This document shows, one piece after another, positions 8,922 to 16,342 of a DNA stretch of 64,000 nt. The position numbers and the translations under genes were made by a program. Within the stretch, counting starts at the first letter, position 1. Each line of letters opens with the position of its first letter. Under the pieces are notes generated by a model that saw only the letters and a list, made by a program, of their open reading frames with translations, had not been told where the DNA came from and searched no databases. Source of the stretch: Enterobacteriaceae bacterium RIT714 (lineage in GTDB: Bacteria; Pseudomonadota; Gammaproteobacteria; Enterobacterales; Enterobacteriaceae); the NCBI GenBank assembly GCA_009668015.1, contig WJYB01000001.1, forward strand, positions 124,001 to 188,000, written 5' to 3'.

Positions 8922-9678
8922 AGCAATACTTATCGTCACTCTTCCAGTGCTGGCACTGCTTTATGGATGCGGTGACACCACCGATCGCACGCTGAGTCCG
9001 CCCCCGGATGCTAAGTGGGTGGATGTGAGTTTCAGGGTTCCTGACGGTGTGACGCTGTTGCCTGTGGAGGTGCTGTACCGCTCTGAAAAGTGTAAGACCG
9101 TTCGCTATAACTCCAGCAATGAGTCGCATGAGATACCGGGCTATAACGATTTTGAGCAGAAGTATCAGCAGCAGGGAGGCAGCGATATATGGCAAAGCCG
9201 GGTTGCCATCGAGGGTGGGGGGGCATGCCAGTGGTCTCTTCGTTCACTTCGGGTTAGCTTCAGATTGTCTGCTGATAATCCTTTAGCGAAAGGAAAAAAG
9301 GTTATTGCAACCAACTATATCTTTGATTTCGGACGCTATGGTCTCAGTGACGGCTACGGGACAGGCAGGGCAAAAGAGGGTAGTGGCGACCTGGACTTAA
9401 AGGTGGATTTTTTCCCTATGGTAAGTAACCATTTAGATAAGACTGCCAGCATTAAGCTTTTTGGGGGAGATAGCAGCTATGAGAAATGGAGCCGCCGGTA
9501 TCGGCTTCAAGGAACCCAAAATATAGCCATACAACCAATAATCCATTTTGATAAAGTTGTTACGATTACACCTCCAGCTACAAAGCCAGGATCTTTAATC
9601 GTTACTTATCCGGATGGTAGTAGTGGTAAAGCTCTGCATATTTCCCCTGATTATGAAAAGCTGCTTTCAATGAAATGA
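8905..9678 (+). CDS. Lipoprotein, probable orphan immunity protein (copy 2)
   Basis: This 257-residue paralogue of the lipoprotein at 7762-8538 has the same TTG start, the same GGAGG 6 bases upstream and the same LALLYGC lipobox. Outside residues 150-192 there are only a handful of changes near the N-terminus and the last 62 residues are identical. Inside that block the two diverge strongly (copy 1: VIDM-type segment INNMFNETYIDMF; copy 2: SNHLDKTASIKLF). It has no complete toxin partner here, so it may protect against a variant lipase from neighbouring strains. That role is inferred. Confidence 0.7.
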   Translation: MNSPDKAILIVTLPVLALLYGCGDTTDRTLSPPPDAKWVDVSFRVPDGVTLLPVEVLYRSEKCKTVRYNSSNESHEIPGYNDFEQKYQQQGGSDIWQSRVAIEGGGACQWSLRSLRVSFRLSADNPLAKGKKVIATNYIFDFGRYGLSDGYGTGRAKEGSGDLDLKVDFFPMVSNHLDKTASIKLFGGDSSYEKWSRRYRLQGTQNIAIQPIIHFDKVVTITPPATKPGSLIVTYPDGSSGKALHISPDYEKLLSMK

Positions 9679-9696
9679 TGATGTATTCGATGATCT

Positions 9697-9722
9697 AAAA
9701 GGATCTCAAGAAGATCCTTTTT
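9697..9722 (+). terminator. Terminator after immunity gene 2, with ColE1-like flank
   Basis: The hairpin AAAAGGATCT-caaga-AGATCCTTTT ends in Ts. The following bases (ACGAAAAACCGCCTTACAGG, then CTTGAATCGAG) resemble, from memory, the RNAI loop region of p15A/ColE1 plasmids more closely than the equivalent stretch after copy 1. Confidence 0.7.
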
Positions 9723-9946
9723 ACCTGCACGAGAGCTTTTACCTTGTGAACGAAAAACCGCCTTACAGGTTAATTTGAATGAAGGCTATTCACTTGAATC
9801 GAGCAAATCCTCAGGCCTGTTTATGGTGCGGGGATTAACAGTCTCCGTGTTCAGTCTTATGCTGATTTTACGTGCACGTTAGCTATCTCGCTATGATCCG
9901 GTGTCAGAATCATCCACCCGTAACAACCCGCAAATCTGGAGCTAAA

Positions 9947-10141
9947 TCATGTTCTTATTTTACTGATGCTCCACTGGTACCCGGTGCAGGCCGTCTTCTG
10001 CAAAATCACCGGCGTTCGGTAATCATCCGTTGCTGACGCATCGACAATGTTCACCACAATTTCTGTCAGGTCGTCCTGTGCGTCGTCGCATATTTCTTGC
10101 CGTTTACCGCGCAATTCTTTGAGTGTTTTACGTAGCGTCAT
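9947..10141 (-). CDS. Small phage-like protein of unknown function
   Basis: The predicted product has 64 residues (starts MTLRKTLKELRGKRQEICDD), charged and acidic in the middle (DDAQDDLTEI). The ATG has GGAGG 9 bases upstream. A mini-frame begins at GTG 10199 and ends at 10128 (23 residues, leucine-zipper-like ELRREVDALQRLVEDLH), overlapping this start by a few bases, which looks like phage-style translational coupling. I do not recognise the family. Strand and packing agree with the broken frame at 10201-10413 and the small frame at 10526, so this is likely part of one decayed prophage segment. Confidence 0.4.
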   Translation of the reverse strand: MTLRKTLKELRGKRQEICDDAQDDLTEIVVNIVDASATDDYRTPVILQKTACTGYQWSISKIRT

Positions 10142-10200
10142 GGTGCAGGTCCTCCACCAGCCGTTGCAAGGCGTCCACCTCGCGGCGCAGTTCATCCACT

Positions 10201-10413
10201 TCAGTCACCTTTGCAGCATTCGGCCCACAGTTTCAGACAGGCCGGGTCAACTTTCTCAATGCCTGCCAGAATGGCCTTCAGCGTGGGGGCACTCATTTCC
10301 AACAGGGCGCGGCGTATCTTTGCCCCTTTGCCCGGTCTGCCGGACTAACCCCGCTCCAGGCGGCCTGATGGTTTCGCCTGTTCTGACGTGATAACAGGTG
10401 GTTGTTTTTTCAT
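10201..10413 (-). pseudogene. Small phage-like gene interrupted by an in-frame amber codon
   Basis: From the ATG at 10413 the frame reads MKKQPPVITSEQAKPSGRLE, then RG, then TAG at 10347-10345. It continues in the same frame as SGRPGKGAKIRRALLEMSAP for a further 48 codons to TGA at 10201. The composition on both sides of the stop is protein-like (basic, then amphipathic), and the whole would be 70 residues. I read it as a small phage gene broken by one base change. Translation of only the second half from an internal ATG (LEMSAPTLK) is the alternative. No family was recognised. Confidence 0.45.
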
Positions 10414-10525
10414 GGCGAATTCTCTTGAGGCTGTTCGCCAGGCTGAGCGGTTATCGGCTGATAATGCTGATTTCCGCTACTTCTGAAGGGGCTGTGGTTT
10501 CTGACTCTTGCATACCCGGTATTTT

Positions 10526-10729
10526 TCATGCGCGAACCATCCCATGTAGTGCATATCCCTGCGGTACTTCGGAAGAAAGATTATCGATAAGGAATGCGGT
10601 GCATTCACGTACGTAAATGTTGATGCCTGGTTCACCGATAATAAATTGCCCTTCACGACGTTCCAGGTAACAACTACCACAGGCCCCCATAATATGAGTG
10701 AAGAAACGACGGGCCACGTTTGGCACCAC
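10526..10729 (-). CDS. Possible small zinc-finger protein resembling the ClpX N-terminal C4 domain
   Basis: A frame of up to 67 residues from a GTG at 10729; the ATG at 10690 would give 54. The core CGSCYLERREGQFIIGEPG followed by NIYVRECTAFLIDNL resembles the C4 zinc domain of ClpX (C-x2-C ... pattern like LIAGPGVYICDECV). Here the first Cys of the second pair is Val, so zinc binding would be impaired. No strong ribosome site is visible at either start. It could be a degenerating phage or plasmid gene. It is on the same strand as the other small frames of the island's right end. Confidence 0.35.
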   Translation of the reverse strand: MVPNVARRFFTHIMGACGSCYLERREGQFIIGEPGINIYVRECTAFLIDNLSSEVPQGYALHGMVRA

Positions 10730-10813
10730 ACCCGGCGTATAGCGCTGGATGTGTTTTTTCCGCCAGGTTGGCCCCCCGTGGGGGAGGGCCTCTCGACCGC
10801 ACGGATTAACCCG

Positions 10814-12157
10814 CTAGATCACACCTTGCCCAATCATTGCATCGGCCACTTTCACAAAGCCTGCGATATTCGCGCCGCGCACGTAGTGGGTTTGTTTCCC
10901 TTCACCGCCGTATTCCACGCAGGCGTGGTGAATATCCAGCATGATGTGATGCAAACGCGCATCGACTTTCTCTGCTTTCCAGCCCAGACGCGCGGCGTTC
11001 TGCGCCATCTCCAGCCCGGAGGTGGCCACGCCGCCTGCGTTTGCCGCTTTACCCGGCGCAAACAGCACGCCAGCTTCCAGGAACAGATCGGTCGCTTCAA
11101 TAGTCGTCGGCATATTGGCGCCTTCCGCGACCGCTTTCACGCCATTGGCGATAAGCAGACGGGCGCCTTCCACATCCAGTTCGTTTTGCGTCGCACAGGG
11201 CAGAGCGATATCCACCGGCACCGACCACGGCTGTTTGCCTTCCAGATAAGTCAGGCCAAACTCGCGTGCGTAATCGGCTACGCGACCATCGCGGCTGGAT
11301 TTGATTTCACACAGGCGCGCCAGTTTTTCAGGCGTAAAGCCCGCTTCGTCCACGACCGTCCCGCTGGAATCAGAGGCCGTGACGACGCGCGCGCCCAACT
11401 GCATCGCTTTTTCAATCGCGTATTGCGCCACGTTACCGGAACCCGACACCGCCACGCGCGTCCCTTCAAAACCGAGACCGTGGCGCTTCAGCATCGCTTC
11501 GGTAAAGTAGATCAGTCCATAACCGGTGGCTTCCGGGCGAATCAAACTGCCGCCAAAAGAGAGTCCTTTACCGGTAAAGACACAGGCGCTGTTGTTGGAG
11601 AGTTTTTTCATCATCCCGGCCATAAAGCCCACTTCGCGCCCGCCTACGCCGATGTCACCCGCAGGTACGTCGGTGTCCGGCCCCAGATGACGATACAGTT
11701 CGGTCATTAGCGCCTGGCAAAAACGCATCACTTCGCCTTCGCTTTTGCCTTTCGGATCAAAGTCGCTGCCGCCTTTACCCCCGCCCATCGGCAGGGTGGT
11801 CAGCGCGTTTTTGAAGGTTTGCTCGAAGCCGAGGAATTTCAGAATGGATAAGTTGACCGACGGGTGGAAACGCATTCCGCCTTTAAACGGGCCGATGGCG
11901 GAGCTGAACTGCACGCGCCACGCGCGATTCACCTGCACCTGATTTTTGTCATCAACCCAGACAACGCGGAACTGAATCACACGCTCAGGCTCAACCAGGC
12001 GCTCAAGCAGCGACATCTGACGATAGCGAGGGTTTTCTTCAAGGAATGGCCACAGCGTGGTCATGACTTCGCGAACCGCCTGAGCAAACTCGCTCTGATG
12101 CGGGTCGCGCTGTTGAACGTGGGTAAGAAACGATTCCAGAGAGCGTGCCTGATCCAT
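10814..12157 (-). CDS. gdhA: NADP-specific glutamate dehydrogenase GdhA
   Basis: GdhA converts 2-oxoglutarate and ammonium to glutamate with NADPH, the low-energy route of ammonium assimilation in the cytoplasm. The product is 447 residues, identical in length to E. coli. The N-terminal domain carries GGGKGGSDF with the catalytic Lys128; the dinucleotide-binding motif GSGNVAQ follows in the second half. The divergent neighbour is ynjH, as in E. coli. Downstream the conserved order breaks: the accessory island begins within about 85 bases of the stop, so the gene marks the right border of the insertion between topB and gdhA. Confidence 0.98.
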   Translation of the reverse strand: MDQARSLESFLTHVQQRDPHQSEFAQAVREVMTTLWPFLEENPRYRQMSLLERLVEPERVIQFRVVWVDDKNQVQVNRAWRVQFSSAIGPFKGGMRFHPSVNLSILKFLGFEQTFKNALTTLPMGGGKGGSDFDPKGKSEGEVMRFCQALMTELYRHLGPDTDVPAGDIGVGGREVGFMAGMMKKLSNNSACVFTGKGLSFGGSLIRPEATGYGLIYFTEAMLKRHGLGFEGTRVAVSGSGNVAQYAIEKAMQLGARVVTASDSSGTVVDEAGFTPEKLARLCEIKSSRDGRVADYAREFGLTYLEGKQPWSVPVDIALPCATQNELDVEGARLLIANGVKAVAEGANMPTTIEATDLFLEAGVLFAPGKAANAGGVATSGLEMAQNAARLGWKAEKVDARLHHIMLDIHHACVEYGGEGKQTHYVRGANIAGFVKVADAMIGQGVI

Positions 12158-12436
12158 AGATATAAGAACCTCTTATGCTGATTTTTTATATTTTGTGTGT
12201 TGTGTGGGTGATTTCTGGTCGTTTTCGACTATACCACCCGCACCGCTTTGCGAGGCAAGCGAAAATTTGCGATGAAAGCGAAATTAATCAGCGGGTTTGT
12301 GTCATAACTAAAAACGATGACGAGCGAAATTAAAGGTTCTGCGGCGAACAACCGTTATATATACCTCAGCCTTGCCGTCCTGATGCAACGTGAATTTTTT
12401 GTGTATAGTCATCATCAGTCTATAAAAGGAATCTTT

Positions 12437-12709
12437 ATGAACCGCTACCTGTTCACCGCACTGTTTGCTCTGTTATCCGCAGGGGCTCAGGCCGATCGTT
12501 TTCGCCCGGACGTGGACGTCAACGTGCCAGCGGAGGTCTTTAGCTCCGGCGGCCAACGCGCCCAGCCGTGCAATCAGTGCTGCATCTATCAGGATCAAAA
12601 CTATTCGGAAGGGGCGGTGGTCAAAGCCGATGGCGTACTGTTGCAGTGCCAGCGCGATGAACGCACCATCAGCACCAATCCGCTGGTCTGGCGTCGCGTA
12701 AAAGGATAA
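12437..12709 (+). CDS. ynjH: Exported DUF1496 protein YnjH
   Basis: A 90-residue protein with a signal peptide (MNRYLFTALFALLSAGAQA), then a short mature domain with a CNQCC cysteine cluster and a second conserved Cys (LLQCQRDE), the DUF1496 pattern. The start ATG has AAAGGA 6 bases upstream; a longer open frame from 12317 is not supported. The last 41 bases overlap the 3' end of nudG on the other strand (convergent overlap). Function unknown; periplasmic location is predicted. Confidence 0.9.
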   Translation: MNRYLFTALFALLSAGAQADRFRPDVDVNVPAEVFSSGGQRAQPCNQCCIYQDQNYSEGAVVKADGVLLQCQRDERTISTNPLVWRRVKG

Positions 12710-13085
12710 AGGCTTCAAGCAGCGGAATATCCGCAGGCGCTAAATCATAGGCCAGCGCCTGCTGCGGCGTACACCACACCAGCGCCCGATGGTAGTGCGC
12801 GGTCAGCTCTCCGCGAAAGGCGGGGACGTGCCAGGCGTGCAGATGAATCAGTCGCTGCGACACTTCACGCTGATGGCTGGCCACGTAGCGGCCAGGCTGT
12901 GCTTCAATTCCCAGCTCTTCGCGCAGTTCGCGAATCAATGCCTCAGGCTGGGTTTCACCGGCTTCGACTTTGCCGCCGGCAAATTCCCACTTCCCGGGCT
13001 GATCGGCATGGTCAGGGCGTTGTGCCAGCAAAATTTTGCCATCCTGTTCAACAATGGCGGCAACAACATCAATGGTTTTCAGCAT
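12669..13085 (-). CDS. nudG: CTP pyrophosphohydrolase NudG (Nudix)
   Basis: NudG hydrolyses oxidised or modified pyrimidine nucleotides such as 5-hydroxy-CTP, cleaning the nucleotide pool. 138 residues. The Nudix box is complete: GGKVEAGETQPEALIRELRE, then EL (G-x5-E-x7-RE-x2-EE-x-G pattern, GIEA). The start is taken at the ATG reading MLKTIDVVAAIVEQDGK, equivalent to MKMIEVVAAI in E. coli; an upstream TTG would add three residues. It converges on ynjH with 41 bases of overlap. Confidence 0.93.
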   Translation of the reverse strand: MLKTIDVVAAIVEQDGKILLAQRPDHADQPGKWEFAGGKVEAGETQPEALIRELREELGIEAQPGRYVASHQREVSQRLIHLHAWHVPAFRGELTAHYHRALVWCTPQQALAYDLAPADIPLLEAFILLRDARPADWC

Positions 13086-13160
13086 GGTCGTCAATAATTG
13101 ATAGGGAAAAACGACATATTATCGTCGCCTTTCAAAGAGTCCAGCCATCAGGAGCGTCAG

Positions 13161-13730
13161 GTGACTAAAAAAACCGCCTGGGTAAAACCCCTCACATCCT
13201 TGCCCGTCAGCCTAAAACCCATTTCCGCCATGCAGAAAAAGCATTTTGGCGTGGTGCTCAATCCAACTCGCTGGTGGGGGCGAATGCCGCGGCTGTTCTG
13301 GCTGGTGGCGCTGTTCGTGGGCTTTCTTGAACGCCGTCATGCGCGGCTAAACCCGGTGCTGCGCGCGCTGCTGATGACCCGCGTTTCACAGATGTGCCAC
13401 TGCGCATTTTGCATCGACGCCAACAGCCTGCGTCTCGCCGAGCGCAGTGGCGCACTCGATAAGGTCCAGGCCGTCAGTGAGTGGCGGCCATCGCCGCTGT
13501 TCAGCGATGACGAACGGGCCGCTTTAGCCTATGCAGAAGCCACCACTTCCACGCCGCCACGGGTTGATGAGGCGATCAAAATCGAGCTGAAGCGCCACTT
13601 CAACGATGCGGCCATCACCGAAATGACGGCGCTCATTGCCTTCCAGAATCTCTCTGCCCGGTTTAACGCCGCCCTGGATATTCCCTCGCAGGGACTCTGT
13701 GACACCTTCAAAGGGAAGCCCCATGTTTGA
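13161..13730 (+). CDS. ynjA: Carboxymuconolactone decarboxylase-like protein YnjA
   Basis: A 189-residue AhpD/CMD-fold protein. The CxxC pair is in CHCAFCIDANS, as in peroxidase-like members; the activity of YnjA itself is not established. The start is a GTG preceded by GGAG at 6 bases; the open frame extends upstream without family support. The last bases overlap the ATG of ynjF, so the two are coupled. In E. coli ynjA lies beside ynjB and ydjZ; here it sits between nudG and ynjF, a local rearrangement. Confidence 0.85.
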   Translation: MTKKTAWVKPLTSLPVSLKPISAMQKKHFGVVLNPTRWWGRMPRLFWLVALFVGFLERRHARLNPVLRALLMTRVSQMCHCAFCIDANSLRLAERSGALDKVQAVSEWRPSPLFSDDERAALAYAEATTSTPPRVDEAIKIELKRHFNDAAITEMTALIAFQNLSARFNAALDIPSQGLCDTFKGKPHV

Positions 13731-14340
13731 TCGTTATCTTCATCCGCGCGTGAAACCGGCGCTGAACCGTCTGGCTGCTGCGCTCGATAAACCGGGCATT
13801 ACACCCGACGGCTTAACGCTGGCGGGGTTTGCACTCGGTGTGCTGGCGCTGCCTTTTCTGGCGCTTGGCTGGTATTTCGCCGCGTTGGCGGTGATTGTGC
13901 TTAACCGGGTCGCAGACGGGCTGGATGGCGCACTGGCGCGCCGCAGAGGATTAACCGATGCGGGGGGATTTCTCGATATCGCCCTCGATTTCCTGTTTTA
14001 TGCCCTAGTGCCGTTTGGTTTTGCATTGGCTGCACCGGCAGAAAATGCGCTGGCGGCCGCCTGGCTGCTGTTTGCGTTTATCGGCACAGGGAGCAGTTTT
14101 CTGGCGTTTGCGGCGCTTGCCGCCAAACATGAGATCGATAATCCCGGCTATGCGCACAAGTCTTTTTACTATATCGGTGGGCTGACGGAAGGGGCCGAAA
14201 CGATAGCGTTATTTGTGCTGTGCTGCCTGTTCCCGATGCACTTTACGCTGTTCGCATGGATTTTTGGCGCGCTGTGCTGGCTCACCACCACAACGCGCAT
14301 CTGGAGCGGATACCAGACCCTGAAATCACTGACGCGTTAG
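13723..14340 (+). CDS. ynjF: CDP-alcohol phosphatidyltransferase family membrane protein YnjF
   Basis: A 205-residue integral membrane protein. The family active-site signature is visible as DGLDGALARRRGLTDAGGFL followed by D, giving the D-G-x2-A-R ... G-x3-D-x3-D pattern that binds metal and the CDP-alcohol. Several hydrophobic helices flank it. The native substrate is not known. It overlaps the ynjA stop by 8 bases at its start and the 3' end of ynjE by 4 bases at its end (convergent). Confidence 0.92.
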   Translation: MFDRYLHPRVKPALNRLAAALDKPGITPDGLTLAGFALGVLALPFLALGWYFAALAVIVLNRVADGLDGALARRRGLTDAGGFLDIALDFLFYALVPFGFALAAPAENALAAAWLLFAFIGTGSSFLAFAALAAKHEIDNPGYAHKSFYYIGGLTEGAETIALFVLCCLFPMHFTLFAWIFGALCWLTTTTRIWSGYQTLKSLTR

Positions 14341-15644
14341 AGGGTGCTGTCTGGCGTGACGGGACCGGTGGTCACCGGGTTTTGCGGATGGCTGCTCCAT
14401 TCGTACCAGCCCCCGTCGTAAACGGCGACGTTATTCCAGCCCATCGCGCGCGCGTACATAAAGGTTTCGGACGCGCGCCAGCCGGTGCCGCAATAGAATG
14501 CGACGCGCTGATCCGGCAGGATATTCCACTGTTTCCACATCGCGGCGATATCATCAGCGCTGCGCATGGTTCCGTCCGGGTTATGGAAGTCTTCCATATG
14601 AGTCGCATCACTGCCCGCATGACCCCAGCGAGCCCCGGCGATTTCACCTTTTGGCTTGATATAGCTATAGCCGCTGGTTTCACCGATAAACTCCGGCCAG
14701 GAACGAATGCTCACTAATGACGCATCCCGACGGTGAAGCATGCTGCGCGCCTGTTCCATATCGACCATCAGCTGCGGCTGGCCAGGGATGGTCGCGCCAA
14801 AATCATTGGCTGGCGCGACGTTCGCCGGCATTCCACGCTCAACCGGCAGCCCGGCGTCGGACCACGTCTTCCATCCACCGTCCAGCAGTCGGACATCTTT
14901 CACGCCTGCATACAGCATAATTTGCGCCACGCGTGCGGCGGCGTACACATCGCGGCCATACAGAATCACGGTGGTGTCGTGGCGAATACCCTGTTTTGCC
15001 AGCAGTGCTTTCAGTTTGTCGTCGGAGACTTTATTCCACAGCGGCTCGCTTTCGACTTCGTTGGTATCAATGTATCCCGCGCCAGGAATATGGTTCAACA
15101 GATAGAATTTCGGTGCGCCCCAGGCCGCTTCGATAATTTTATAGTCGCCTGTCGGGGCCGCTGCGACCGGTTTGCCTTGCTTCAGCTGGTGAAGCCACTG
15201 AGGATAGACCAGCTGCTCGAAGTGGGGGAGACGTTGCAGGCGGTCGGCCTTTTGCAGCGCATCGCCCAGCAGCGTAATCTGCCGATAGCCAGCCTGACTG
15301 AGTCGCGCTTTAACGGCCTGGTTATCCGCGTCACTGCCATACAGGGCAATCACAGCGTCCGCAGTCAGATTATGTTGTTTTGCCCAACCGCTGAGCTGGT
15401 CATCGCTCATCACATTCAGCCAGCCCGCAGAAAGATTCAGCGCGGCGGGTTCATGCCCGGAAGGGCCGGACAGGGTTTGCGGCCAGCCGTTATAAAAAGC
15501 GCTGGCACGGGTATCAATCACCGTGCCGTGCTGCTGTTGTAGCTGCGCGAGAGTCAGTGGTTGTGCCATATCAGCGGCAAAGGAGGAAAAACTGGCGAGA
15601 CCCAGGATCATGGCGAGTGCGGACAGTTGAGAAACACGTTTCAT
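14337..15644 (-). CDS. ynjE: Thiosulfate sulfurtransferase YnjE (periplasmic rhodanese)
   Basis: YnjE is an exported three-domain rhodanese-like sulfurtransferase. 435 residues, the E. coli length. A signal peptide ends at about residue 23 (SFAADMAQ). Catalytic Cys385 lies in YCGTGWRASE in the last domain; the earlier domains have lost the Cys. It heads away from the ynjDCB transporter genes, which lie upstream on the same strand, so transcription probably runs ydjZ-ynjB-ynjC-ynjD-ynjE. Confidence 0.95.
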   Translation of the reverse strand: MKRVSQLSALAMILGLASFSSFAADMAQPLTLAQLQQQHGTVIDTRASAFYNGWPQTLSGPSGHEPAALNLSAGWLNVMSDDQLSGWAKQHNLTADAVIALYGSDADNQAVKARLSQAGYRQITLLGDALQKADRLQRLPHFEQLVYPQWLHQLKQGKPVAAAPTGDYKIIEAAWGAPKFYLLNHIPGAGYIDTNEVESEPLWNKVSDDKLKALLAKQGIRHDTTVILYGRDVYAAARVAQIMLYAGVKDVRLLDGGWKTWSDAGLPVERGMPANVAPANDFGATIPGQPQLMVDMEQARSMLHRRDASLVSIRSWPEFIGETSGYSYIKPKGEIAGARWGHAGSDATHMEDFHNPDGTMRSADDIAAMWKQWNILPDQRVAFYCGTGWRASETFMYARAMGWNNVAVYDGGWYEWSSHPQNPVTTGPVTPDSTL

Positions 15645-15721
15645 CGAAAAGCCTGTAGTGCTGTAAAAGGTGCATCATTTTCGTCTCCCCCTAAGCAGAA
15701 TTCCTTGCGTTAGCACAGGAA

Positions 15722-16342
15722 TTATTGCCAGTCGGACAGCTGAATCACCTGCCCGGCAGGCGGAATATCGTCTTCATCATGCGTGACCAGCACCACCGGG
15801 ATCTTCAGCGCGCGCACCTGGGCGAACACCCACGCCCTGAACGAGATGCGCAGCGCTTTATCGAGGCGACTGAAGGGCTCATCCAGCAGCAGCGCCTGGG
15901 GTTGAGCCAATAATGCGCGCAGCAGGCTGACCCGCGCGCGTTCACCGCCCGAGAGCGTGGCGGGGTCGCTGCGAAAGAACCCGCCCAGCCCGGCGCTGTC
16001 CAGTGCGCGATGAACGGCTTCGGCACGCGCTGAACCTTTGATGTGCGCAGGCAGCGCCAGCAGCAGATTTTGCCCCACGCTGAAGTGCTCAAACAGCAGG
16101 GCATCCTGAAAGAGGATCCCGATCCCCCGTCTGGCGACCGGCAGTTTTTCGCATTGTCGATCGTTAAGCCACAGTTCGCCGTGCGCGCGAAAATCGTCGG
16201 AGAGGGCGCCCACCATCCATGCGAACAGGGTCGATTTACCGCTGCCGGAGGGGCCCATCAGGGTGACGATTTCGCCCGGCTGCACGCTGAAATTGACCTT
16301 TTGCAGCAGCGGTTCAATGGTGAGATTTTTGACTGTCAGCAT
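15722..16342 (-). CDS. ynjD: ABC transporter ATP-binding protein YnjD
   Basis: A 206-residue ABC ATPase with Walker A GPSGSGKST, signature LSGGERARVS, Walker B ALLLDEPF and the H-loop VLVTHDEDD. Its start overlaps the ynjC stop by one base (TGATG). With ynjC and ynjB it forms an importer resembling the thiamine transporter ThiBPQ in layout; the substrate is unknown. E. coli YnjD is about ten residues longer at one end. Confidence 0.93.
   Translation of the reverse strand: MLTVKNLTIEPLLQKVNFSVQPGEIVTLMGPSGSGKSTLFAWMVGALSDDFRAHGELWLNDRQCEKLPVARRGIGILFQDALLFEHFSVGQNLLLALPAHIKGSARAEAVHRALDSAGLGGFFRSDPATLSGGERARVSLLRALLAQPQALLLDEPFSRLDKALRISFRAWVFAQVRALKIPVVLVTHDEDDIPPAGQVIQLSDWQ

Larger units (their letters stand above)
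8729..9721 (+). repeat. Direct repeat unit 2 (lipase 3' fragment + immunity gene 2 + terminator)
   Basis: This is the second unit of the tandem duplication described at 7586-8583. The left edge is sharp: homology begins right after the minus-strand hairpin at 8701-8727. The right edge is near the terminator at 9697-9721, whose loop differs from that of unit 1 (caaga against tcttg). Confidence 0.85.

Noticed and set aside
5177..10813. The topB-gdhA island as a complete T6SS cluster or intact prophage
   Set aside because: No structural T6SS genes, integrase, portal, terminase large subunit or tail genes are present; only an effector/immunity pair and tiny remnants are seen.
10646..11710. Plus-strand open frame of 354 codons opposite gdhA
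   Set aside because: It mirrors the GdhA reading frame, is rich in His and Arg as antisense frames are, and no family was recognised.
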